DNA of 64,000 nucleotides, taken from AWTP1-13 sp050248715 (lineage in GTDB: Bacteria > Pseudomonadota > Alphaproteobacteria > Rhizobiales > Hyphomicrobiaceae). The position numbers were made by a program, and so were the translations under genes. Below the pieces are notes generated by a model that was not told the DNA's origin, searched no databases, and worked only from the letters and a program-made list of their open reading frames with translations. Below are positions 35,866 to 43,098 of the stretch, one piece after another. Positions within the stretch are counted from its first letter, which is position 1. Every line of letters starts with the position of its first letter. The stretch is taken from NCBI GenBank assembly GCA_050248715.1, contig JBFWRV010000006.1:75813-139812 (forward strand). Direction: 5' to 3'.

Positions 35866-37428
35866 CTACCCCAGCTTCCCGAGCAGCGAGACGTCGCTGG
35901 CGGCATGGTAGGCGGGGTCCTTCCAGCCGTCCTCGTCGTAGTCGGCCATGCAGCGATCCACCAGCGCTTCCATCTCCTTGAGCGACCCCGAGCCTTGCGC
36001 CTGCTGCAGCCCGAACAGGCGGATCAGTTCGTGGCTACCGGCGTAGTTGAGCTCGTAAAGCTCATGCCGCGCCCCGAACTCGCTGCCGATCGCGTCCCAC
36101 AACAGCTTCATGACCTTGATGCGCTGCTTGTAGTCGATGCCGTTGGAGCCGCGCACATAGCGTTCGAGGTACCTGTCGATATCCGGATTCTTGAAGTCGC
36201 GGGCACTGCTCGGCAGGTAGATCAGCCCCGAAGCGATCACTTTCTCCACGATCGAGCGCACAGCCGGGTAGGCCTCGGTGGCGAAGATGCGATAGGACAC
36301 GGACGCACGGATGTTGGGGAGGACGGCGCCGTCGACCCATGGATCGGGATTGTGGGCCATGGCGTCTGTGAGCGCCCAGAACAGGTTGCGCCAGCCGATC
36401 ACCTCGCCGATCTGCGCCTGCACGCCGCGGAAGGCTTCCACCCCCGACGCGCGCGCCGCCTTGAACAGCAGGCCGGTGATGAAGTCGAGCTTCACCGCAA
36501 AGCGCGTGCAGCCCTGAAAGGTGAGGCCATTGGCGAAGCCCGAGCGCGGGTAGAACAGCTTGAGGCGCTCGATATCGCGGTGAACAAAGACGTTCTCCCA
36601 GGGGATGAACGCATTGTCGAGAACGAAGATGGCATCGTTCTCGTCAAAGCGGCTCGTGAGCGGATAGTCCCACGGCGAGCCGGTAGCGGCCGCGGCCAGC
36701 TCGTAGGACGGGCGGCAGATCAGCTTGATCCCGGGCGTGTCCATGGGCGCCATGAACATGACGACCATGCTCGGATCATTGATGTCCTGGCCCATGTTCT
36801 GTCCGAGGAAGTTGTAGTGCGTGAGCGCGGAGTTGGTAGCGACGACCTTGGCGCCCGAGACGTAGATGCCGGCATCGGTCTCCTTCTGGATCGAAACGTA
36901 GACGTCCTTCACCTGCTCGGCGGGCTTGGAGCGGTCGACGGGTGGATTGACGAGCGCATGGTTGACGTAAAGCACGGCCTCCTGCGCCCGAGTGTTCCAG
37001 GCGCGCGCGTTGCCCGCGAACGGTCCGTAGAACTCGGCATTGGCACCGAGCGTGTTGAGGAAGGCGGCCTTGTAGTCGGGGCTGCGGCCCATCCAGCCGT
37101 AAGTGATGCGCGCCCAGGCTGCGATCGCGTCACGCTGCCTGATCATCTCCTCGCGCGAGCGCGCTGCCTTGAAGAAGCGGTGCGTGTAGCCGCCCGAGCC
37201 CGTATCGGTGGACGTGGTCAGCGTCTCCCTGCTCTTGGCGTCGTGCAGCGCATCGTAGAGCTTAGCTACCGAGACCGCGGCGTTGCGGAGCGCCGGGTGT
37301 CTGGTGACGTCCTTGACGCGCTCGCCATAGATGTAGACCTCCCGGCCGTCGCGCAGGGAGGCCAGATACTCCGCTCCCGTGAATGGGCGCTTCTTGTCCG
37401 CCACCAGGCGCTCAGGAGCTTGCGACAT
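35866..37428 (-). CDS. 4-hydroxyphenylacetate 3-hydroxylase-type oxygenase (HpaB family)
   Basis: Large oxygenase component of a two-component FADH2-dependent aromatic hydroxylase, 520 residues from the ATG at 37428 with AGAGGAT upstream. Family segments: GREVYIYGERVKDVTRHPA, the substrate-loop ALVNPPVDRSKP, GIYVSGAKVVATNSALTHYN, and DYPLTSRFDENDAIFVLDNA then FIPWENVFVH. The reductase that feeds FADH2 is not adjacent. Divergent from an intradiol dioxygenase with a 77-base spacer, implying shared control and a joint pathway; members of this group include resorcinol/chlorophenol/hydroxyphenol hydroxylases as well as HpaB itself. Exact phenol not determinable. Confidence 0.9.
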   Translation of the reverse strand: MSQAPERLVADKKRPFTGAEYLASLRDGREVYIYGERVKDVTRHPALRNAAVSVAKLYDALHDAKSRETLTTSTDTGSGGYTHRFFKAARSREEMIRQRDAIAAWARITYGWMGRSPDYKAAFLNTLGANAEFYGPFAGNARAWNTRAQEAVLYVNHALVNPPVDRSKPAEQVKDVYVSIQKETDAGIYVSGAKVVATNSALTHYNFLGQNMGQDINDPSMVVMFMAPMDTPGIKLICRPSYELAAAATGSPWDYPLTSRFDENDAIFVLDNAFIPWENVFVHRDIERLKLFYPRSGFANGLTFQGCTRFAVKLDFITGLLFKAARASGVEAFRGVQAQIGEVIGWRNLFWALTDAMAHNPDPWVDGAVLPNIRASVSYRIFATEAYPAVRSIVEKVIASGLIYLPSSARDFKNPDIDRYLERYVRGSNGIDYKQRIKVMKLLWDAIGSEFGARHELYELNYAGSHELIRLFGLQQAQGSGSLKEMEALVDRCMADYDEDGWKDPAYHAASDVSLLGKLG

Positions 37429-37505
37429 GGTCGATCCTCTGTTTCCACCCAATCCGATTTCGCGCCATCATAGCCGGCAGCTCGCTCCGCCGAACAGGTG
37501 CTGAA

Positions 37506-38414
37506 ATGATCATCGAGAACGAAGCCATGGTGACAGAGGCGGTGCTGGAGGCCTTCGGGCGCACGCGGGACCCGCGCGTGCGCGAGATCCTGCTGGCGCT
37601 GGTGCGTCATTTGCACGGGTTCGTGCGTGAGGTGCGGCTGACGGAGCGCGAGTTCCAGGAGGCGACCCGAATCATCGCCGCCCTTGGCCACAAAACCACG
37701 CCTTCGCACAACGAGGTCGTCCTGATGGCGGGCTCGCTCGGGGTCTCGGCGCTCGTATGCCTGCTCAACAACGGCGACAACGGACAGACAGAGACGCAGG
37801 CCAATCTGCTTGGCCCCTTCTGGCGCGACGACCAGCCGCTGATGCCGAACGGCGCGAGCCTCGTACGCTCGCCAACGCCGGGGCCGGCGCTCGCAGTGCG
37901 CGCTGAGGTGGTCGACCGTGGGGGCCGGCCGGTGCCAGGTGCCGAGGTCGACGTGTGGCATTCCTCGCCGGACGGCCTCTACGAGAACCAGGATGCGGCC
38001 CAGGCCGACATGAACCTGCGCGGCCGCTTCGTCACGGACGCCGGGGGGCGCTTCCACTTCACCAGCGTGAAGCCGGCCGGCTATCCTATTCCGACGGACG
38101 GGCCGGTCGGCGCGCTGGTGCGCGCCACCAGGCGGCATCATTACCGTCCCGCACATCTCCACTTCATGATCTACAAGCCGGGCTTCAAGACGCTCATCTC
38201 CCAGATCTACTCACCGGACGACGAGCATCTGGAGTCCGACGTGCAATTCGGTGTGACACGCGCCTTGATCGGCGACTACATGCGCCATGACGAGCCGGAA
38301 GCAGGCCTCGGCTTCGACGCGCCCTGGTACTCGCTCGACCAACGCTTCATCCTCGAGATCGGCGAGGCTGCCCGTCCCGGTCCGCCGATCCGCGCCAAAG
38401 TTCAAGCCAAGTAG
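37506..38414 (+). CDS. Intradiol ring-cleavage dioxygenase, hydroxyquinol 1,2-dioxygenase-like
   Basis: Fe(III) dioxygenase that opens catechol or hydroxyquinol rings between the hydroxyls. 302 residues from the ATG at 37506. An N-terminal helical dimerisation region (residues 1-100) precedes the catalytic barrel. Iron ligands by alignment of motifs are Tyr159 (SPDGLYEN), Tyr193 (AGYPIPTDGPVG), His217 and His219 (YRPAHLHFMI). The DGLYENQ and DMNLRGRF segments match the hydroxyquinol rather than the catechol subgroup in my recollection. Divergent from the HpaB-type hydroxylase; hydroxylation of a phenol to hydroxyquinol and ring opening would be a coherent pair. The maleylacetate reductase expected next is not present here. 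Confidence 0.88.
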   Translation: MIIENEAMVTEAVLEAFGRTRDPRVREILLALVRHLHGFVREVRLTEREFQEATRIIAALGHKTTPSHNEVVLMAGSLGVSALVCLLNNGDNGQTETQANLLGPFWRDDQPLMPNGASLVRSPTPGPALAVRAEVVDRGGRPVPGAEVDVWHSSPDGLYENQDAAQADMNLRGRFVTDAGGRFHFTSVKPAGYPIPTDGPVGALVRATRRHHYRPAHLHFMIYKPGFKTLISQIYSPDDEHLESDVQFGVTRALIGDYMRHDEPEAGLGFDAPWYSLDQRFILEIGEAARPGPPIRAKVQAK

Positions 38415-38598
38415 TGTCGCCCCTCCCTTGGAGGGATTGCAGAGGCGGAAACGGCGTGGCCGCTCCCGCGTCGGCGCTGGGCAGGAAGGCATGGCTTGGC
38501 GGCCCGCGCATGGAACCCGGATGCCTGCGCCGTCGTTGTGACGCTGAAGCTTTGTCAGCCGCGAAGCGGTGACCGGCGACAATGAGCGAGGCACAGCG

Positions 38599-39660
38599 AT
38601 GGCGAAAACGAACGGCGAGCTGGCCCAGCTGCCCACGCACGGCGCCACCGTACTGCCGAGTGTCGAGGTCAGGAGCTACAACGTCGAGATCGAGGACGAC
38701 GAGGGTTTCGTCGGCGATAAGGCGAACAAGGGCGCGTTCTGGGAGCTGCTCGAGAAGTGGCGCAAGCCTCTGAAGGAGCTCGGGCAGGATCCGCTTGGCG
38801 ACAAGCCTGGAGAAGAGATCGGCAAGAAGAAGCTGGCGGCCATGCTGCTCGAGGGCGAGCCGGAGGCTGCCGGCGTCGTGCATGGTGCGGTCGAGGAATT
38901 CGCCCAGCAACTTGCAAACGTGGTGCGCCGCTTTCTGCGGCTGAAGGACTGGCGCGACAGCGAATGCCTGATGATCGGCGGCGGTTTTCGCGCCAGCCGC
39001 ATCGGCGAGCTGGCCGTCGGGCGCGCCGCAGTCTTGCTGAAGGCCGACGGCGTCGACATCGATCTGGAGCTCATCCGCAGCGATCCCGACGAGGCAGGCC
39101 TGCTCGGCGCCGCACATCTTCTGCCGGCGTGGATGCTCAAGGGGCACGACAGCATCCTGGCCGTCGATGTCGGTGGCACCAACATCAGGACGGGGATCGT
39201 CGAGCTCAATCTCAAGAAGTCGAAAGATCTCTCGAAGGCCCGCGTGCTGGAGTCGGAGCTATGGCGGCACAGCGAGGAGGAGATCAAGCGCGACGATGCC
39301 GTCGAGCGGCTGGCGGAGATGCTGAGCGGCCTCGTCGAGCAGGGCCGCAGGAAGAAGCTGCAGCTCGCACCCGTCATCGGCATCGGCTGTCCCGGCGTCA
39401 TCCATGAGGACGGCACGATCGCGCGCGGGGCGCAGAACCTGCCCGGCAACTGGGAGAGCAGCCGGTTCAATCTTCCCGACCGGATCCGCGAGGCGATCCC
39501 GCGGATCGGCGACCACGAGACCATGGTGGTGATGCACAATGATGCCGTCGTGCAGGGCCTGAGCGAGCTGCCTTACGCGCAGAGGCGCAAGCACTGGGGC
39601 GTGCTCACGATCGGCACGGGCCTCGGCAATGCCAGCTTCTGCACACGGCACCTCGACTGA
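38599..39660 (+). CDS. ROK-family kinase-like protein with circularly permuted motif order
   Basis: 353 residues from the ATG at 38599 (a GTG ten codons upstream is possible). It has all recognisable halves of a ROK sugar kinase but in swapped order. Residues about 95-176 contain what is normally the C-terminal part: CLMIGGGFRASRIGELAVGR, then SDPDEAGLLGAAHLLP. Residues 187-200 begin the normal N-terminal phosphate loop, SILAVDVGGTNIRTGIVEL. Then GIGCPGVIHEDGTIARGAQN (about 261-280), the catalytic-Asp motif VMHNDAVVQG (313-315), and GVLTIGTGLGNAS (about 334-346), where the protein ends. The usual zinc-binding GHxxx...CxCGxxGC insert is absent. A sugar or a small-molecule phosphotransfer role is inferred only. 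Confidence 0.7.
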   Translation: MAKTNGELAQLPTHGATVLPSVEVRSYNVEIEDDEGFVGDKANKGAFWELLEKWRKPLKELGQDPLGDKPGEEIGKKKLAAMLLEGEPEAAGVVHGAVEEFAQQLANVVRRFLRLKDWRDSECLMIGGGFRASRIGELAVGRAAVLLKADGVDIDLELIRSDPDEAGLLGAAHLLPAWMLKGHDSILAVDVGGTNIRTGIVELNLKKSKDLSKARVLESELWRHSEEEIKRDDAVERLAEMLSGLVEQGRRKKLQLAPVIGIGCPGVIHEDGTIARGAQNLPGNWESSRFNLPDRIREAIPRIGDHETMVVMHNDAVVQGLSELPYAQRRKHWGVLTIGTGLGNASFCTRHLD

Positions 39661-39811
39661 TGCAAGCCAATGCAAATCACACGCGATTGGTGCGATGCAC
39701 CTTCACGCGCTGTAACAACCTGCAACACAAAAGCCACATTGAGGCCACCGTCCTGTCGGCCAATGCCGTGGGGGGGAGGGACGCGACGCGCAATGACTCG
39801 AGGAGGCCTCA

Positions 39812-40132
39812 GTGCTCTCGAAAAGCCGTTGCCCCTTCACCGGGGTGGTCAACTTCTTCACTGAAACCGATCCCCTGCTTTCCGTCGGCTCCGTTGCGGA
39901 GATGGGAGTGTCCGGGCAGCCCGGACGGTACGTGTGGCGTTGCTATCTGGGGGATGAGTCCGCAGGTCTGGCCGGCGACATGTCTCAGGCCGAGGCGCTG
40001 CTGCGCAGCGCGCTCGCAAGCCACAGGTCCAACCGCGCTTCTGTCGAGCACCGCAAGCCCGAGCCCGCCGTGCCGTCGCGTGCAACCTGCCACTGGCAGA
40101 AGATCAACGAGACGAGCCACTGGCGCAGCTGA
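39812..40132 (+). CDS. Small hypothetical protein
   Basis: 106 residues from a GTG with a perfect AGGAGG seven bases upstream, which is why I call it real. MLSKSRCPFTGVVNFFTETD opening; a central RYVWRCYLGDESAGLAGDMS then AEALLRSALASH, and a basic tail. No signal peptide or membrane segment and no named domain. The +/- shadow frames here show no better candidate. Function unknown. Confidence 0.55.
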   Translation: MLSKSRCPFTGVVNFFTETDPLLSVGSVAEMGVSGQPGRYVWRCYLGDESAGLAGDMSQAEALLRSALASHRSNRASVEHRKPEPAVPSRATCHWQKINETSHWRS

Positions 40133-40318
40133 GCGCAGCAGGAGCAGTCGCTCCGCCAGCGTCGTTTCGATATGCGCGGTCCACTGCGCGTGGGAAAGGC
40201 GGCGTACAGCACGCCATGCGCCTTGCCGGTGGCAGCGCTCGAGTCTCCACAGTTCCACCACAACTCTCCATCATCCTGAAGGTCGATCCGAATACCTGCA
40301 GGAGTCGCTGAGCAAGGC

Positions 40319-41728
40319 ATGTCGCTTGCCGTGAAGACGCCGCCACGCTTGTCGAGATCGATCGTTTCCGTTTCGACCAAGCTGTCGGCGGTGGCGGTGC
40401 TGGGTAGCGCGACACTGCTTCTTCTGCCACTGGACGCCGCTTCTCTGATGACCGCGCCGGCCAGTGCGCCCGCATCGCTTTCCGCTCCGATCCAGCTCGT
40501 CCATGCCCGGCCGGTGCCGCTTCGCGAGGCGTTGCCGCACGAGTCGGTCGTCGAGCTGGTCGCGCGACGTTCCCGACCCAAGCGCAGGTCACCGTCTGAT
40601 CCGGCGGAGTCATCGCGCAAGACCTCGGCGATCTCTCCCGCGGTGGAGCGGCCGGCAGCCGCGAGCCGCCGACACCCTGCAGAGGTGAGAGCGCCGGATG
40701 CACCCTCGGCGACCGATGCCAGGCGTTCCCCACCGTCGCGAACGCCCGATCGCGGCGAGAGCAAGACGGCAGGCGAGACAGAGGTCAAGAAGACGTCGCG
40801 CATCGCTCCGAGCGAGCCCGAGAAGGTGCCCATCCCCGAGTTAAAAGGTGACGCCGCGACGGGCGAGCCCCCCAAGCCCGACGAATGGTCCGACGCCCAG
40901 GTGATCGCGGCGCTGCGCGACTGCGTGCGACTGCTGGCCCCCATTGCCGCGGACGTGGAAGTCTCCGAGCCGGTCAAGCGGGACCAGTGCGGCGCTCCGG
41001 GCCCCGTCATGCTGCGCCGCATCGGCGTGGGCGCCAACAAGGTGGAAATCAGCCCGCCGGCGATGCTCAATTGCTCCATGGTCGTGAGGCTGCATGCGTG
41101 GGTGGAGAAGACCCTGCAGCCCGCCGCCCAGGAGGCCTTCGGCTCGCCCATCACCCGCCTGCGCAATGCGTCCGGCTACTCCTGCCGCAACCGGGTCGGC
41201 AGCTTGTTCAACGCCGGCCGGCTGAGCGAGCACGCACTCGCCAACGCCATCGACATCGCCGGCTTCGTCACTGCCGACGGCCGCACCGTCGACGTCGTGC
41301 GGTTCTGGGGCCCGACGGTGCGCGACGAGCGCGAGGCACAGAAGATTGCCGAGGGACAGGCGAAGGGCAGAGCGTCTGCTATCGACAAGAGCAAGCCGGC
41401 AGCGCACGAGCCGGAGCCCGATCGCAAGCTCAGCTCTGTTTCGCGTGCCTCGGCCAAGCAGGCGGCACTTCCCCTCGTGAAGGCCGAGCTGCGAAAGGCG
41501 GCCGTGGACGCGGCCCCTGCGCGCGATCCACGCGCCGCGGGTCCGGCCGCGATCGCAGCCAAGCGCGAAGAGGCCGGCAAGAGCGCGGAGGGCCGGTTCC
41601 TGCGTCGTCTGCACAAGGGCGCCTGCGGCCCCTTCGGCACGGTGCTGGGCCCCGAGGCCAACGAGGCCCATCGCGACCACTTCCATTTCGATCTGGCTCA
41701 CCGTCGCAACGGCGCGTTCTGCCAGTAG
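40319..41728 (+). CDS. Extensin-like family protein with long basic linker
   Basis: 469 residues. A hydrophobic N-terminal segment (LSAVAVLGSATLLLLPLDAA, residues 22-41) acts as signal or anchor. A low-complexity Ser/Pro/Arg region follows (about 60-180). The C-terminal extensin-like domain (about 190-469) includes AALRDCVRLLAPIAADVEVS, RNASGYSCRNRVGSLFNAGR, LSEHALANAIDIAGFVTADG and the terminal HRDHFHFDLAHRRNGAFCQ, whose His/Asp residues match a D-Ala-D-Ala carboxypeptidase/VanY-like metal fold. A Lys/Ala-rich insert of about 80 residues splits that domain (345-430). Probably periplasmic and cell-wall related. Confidence 0.85.
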   Translation: MSLAVKTPPRLSRSIVSVSTKLSAVAVLGSATLLLLPLDAASLMTAPASAPASLSAPIQLVHARPVPLREALPHESVVELVARRSRPKRRSPSDPAESSRKTSAISPAVERPAAASRRHPAEVRAPDAPSATDARRSPPSRTPDRGESKTAGETEVKKTSRIAPSEPEKVPIPELKGDAATGEPPKPDEWSDAQVIAALRDCVRLLAPIAADVEVSEPVKRDQCGAPGPVMLRRIGVGANKVEISPPAMLNCSMVVRLHAWVEKTLQPAAQEAFGSPITRLRNASGYSCRNRVGSLFNAGRLSEHALANAIDIAGFVTADGRTVDVVRFWGPTVRDEREAQKIAEGQAKGRASAIDKSKPAAHEPEPDRKLSSVSRASAKQAALPLVKAELRKAAVDAAPARDPRAAGPAAIAAKREEAGKSAEGRFLRRLHKGACGPFGTVLGPEANEAHRDHFHFDLAHRRNGAFCQ

Positions 41729-41729
41729 C

Positions 41730-42059
41730 TCAGTAAACCGTGCACGGCTTGGCGGCGACCGAGCAGCTCCGGGACTTCTCGGTGCCCTTGCACTCGACCT
41801 TCTGTTCCTCCGCGCGATACCAGAAGCGGTAGGCCCAGCCGTAGGTGTCGGCGGCCCGCTTGCCCCAGTTCGAGATGGCCTTGTCCCGGGCACGCTTCTC
41901 GCGCGTCTCGTCGCTGACCTGCGCGGAGGAGCGCGCGTGCGCGGTGATGATGTCCTTGCAGGTCTTCGCCGCGGCCGTGAGGGGTGCAATGGCCAGGAGC
42001 CCCACGGCGGCGATGGTGACGGCCCGAAACGCAACGGCCAGGCGCGAAGTGGCGTGCAT
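41730..42059 (-). CDS. Small secreted Cys-containing protein
   Basis: 109 residues from the ATG at 42059. Signal peptide (VTIAAVGLLAIAPLTAAAKT) then a mature chain with four Cys (KTCKDIITAH, VECKGTEK, RSCSVAAKPC) and a Trp/Tyr-rich core KAISNWGKRAADTYGWAYRF. Two disulfides are likely in the periplasm. No named domain known to me. Convergent with the extensin-like gene, one base apart. Confidence 0.7.
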   Translation of the reverse strand: MHATSRLAVAFRAVTIAAVGLLAIAPLTAAAKTCKDIITAHARSSAQVSDETREKRARDKAISNWGKRAADTYGWAYRFWYRAEEQKVECKGTEKSRSCSVAAKPCTVY

Positions 42060-42304
42060 AGTGCCCCCCCGAATCTTTCCTCGGTCGGCGGCCAAGGCCC
42101 TACCGCGAGGCAGCCACGCGCGCAATCGAGTTCGGCGATTGGGGTGCGTGGTGGCCCAGTGCTGCGTATTGCGGGCCGGCGGTTGAAGGCGAGGGCTTCG
42201 CGCGTGTTCTAAGGGTTCCAACCCAATGTCTCTCCGTTCACATCCGTATTGCTGATTCGGGCAGGCGCTTTTACGCCAACAGTGTTCAGCAAACGGAGGC
42301 AGAG

Positions 42305-42820
42305 ATGGCCATCCTCAAGAAGGGCCTTTCCGGAGAGCCGGTGCGGCGGTTGCAGGCCAAGCTCGGCGTGGAAGCGGATGGCGAGTTCGGACCCGCCACG
42401 GACAAAGCGCTGAGGGACTGGCAGACCAAGAACGGGTTGGCCGCAGACGGGGTGGCGGGGCCGGATACGTTCGTGGCCATGGGTCTCTACGAGCTCGTGC
42501 TGCTCAAGCAGGGTACGCGCGGGGCCACTGTCAAGAAGCTGCAGGAGAAGCTGGGCGTCGGCGCCGACGGACAGTTCGGTGCTGGCACCGAGAAGGCCTT
42601 GCGTGACTATCAGGCCAAGAATGGACTAGCCGCCGACGGCCTGGCAGGTCCCGCGACGCTCGCGCAGATGAAGCTGCTCAAGGAGATCACGGCTGATACA
42701 GTGAAGTCCTCCCAGGTGCCCGCCTCCGCCGTTCCGGCCGGCGCACCCACCAGCGTTGCCGCCGATGTCGGAGCCGGCGTCCGTAGCATCTGGGACACGA
42801 TCAAAGGCGTGTTCAAGTAA
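42305..42820 (+). CDS. Protein with two peptidoglycan-binding domains
   Basis: 171 residues, two PG_binding_1 repeats. Repeat one: LKKGLSGEPVRRLQAKLGVE then ADGEFGPATDKALRDWQTKN. Repeat two: LKQGTRGATVKKLQEKLGVG then ADGQFGAGTEKALRDYQAKN, with the GLAADGxAGPxT ends alike. Both are typical. No signal peptide at MAILKKG, so export is uncertain, perhaps through another route. A C-terminal tail of about 45 residues with VGAGVRSIWDTIKGVFK follows. A TAA stop eleven bases before the next start, so likely an operon with it. Confidence 0.85.
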   Translation: MAILKKGLSGEPVRRLQAKLGVEADGEFGPATDKALRDWQTKNGLAADGVAGPDTFVAMGLYELVLLKQGTRGATVKKLQEKLGVGADGQFGAGTEKALRDYQAKNGLAADGLAGPATLAQMKLLKEITADTVKSSQVPASAVPAGAPTSVAADVGAGVRSIWDTIKGVFK

Positions 42821-42830
42821 GTCCTGCAGG

Positions 42831-43019
42831 ATGACCGACAGTTTCGATCCGCGTGCGGCGGCTGGAAGGGTGGCGGGCTCGGTTCGCCACACGGCCGGGC
42901 AATTGAAGGCATCCGGCGTCGGTCGGCAGCTTTCGCACATCTGGCCGCTGGCGCTGGGACTGGCGGTCGCGGTGGGTTTTCTCGGCCTCCTGTTCATCGG
43001 CGACTGGCGGTCACCGTAG
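42831..43019 (+). CDS. Short membrane protein downstream of the PG-binding gene
   Basis: 62 residues: MTDSFDPRAAAGRVAGSVRH and a single hydrophobic helix HIWPLALGLAVAVGFLGLLF, then IGDWRSP. The ATG follows the previous stop by 10 bases with GCAGG ahead. Function unknown; it may anchor or regulate its neighbour. The stop is at the edge of a family-C repeat. Confidence 0.55.
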   Translation: MTDSFDPRAAAGRVAGSVRHTAGQLKASGVGRQLSHIWPLALGLAVAVGFLGLLFIGDWRSP

Positions 43020-43089
43020 GGCGCAAAAGCGGAGTTGCGCCGAGCGACGGTAGAAAGGTGCAATACGGCTTCGCCTTTTGCACCCTACG
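43016..43089. repeat. Long palindromic intergenic element, family C
   Basis: Starts TAGGGCGCAAAAGCGGAG and ends GGCTTCGCCTTTTGCACCCTAC, with a GGTGCAATACGG segment in the second half; the outer arms GTAGGG(C/T)GCAA pair with TTGCACCCTAC. It lies between convergent genes (membrane protein + and recG -) and could act as a shared terminator. Confidence 0.6.
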
Positions 43090-43098
43090 CTCTGGGCG

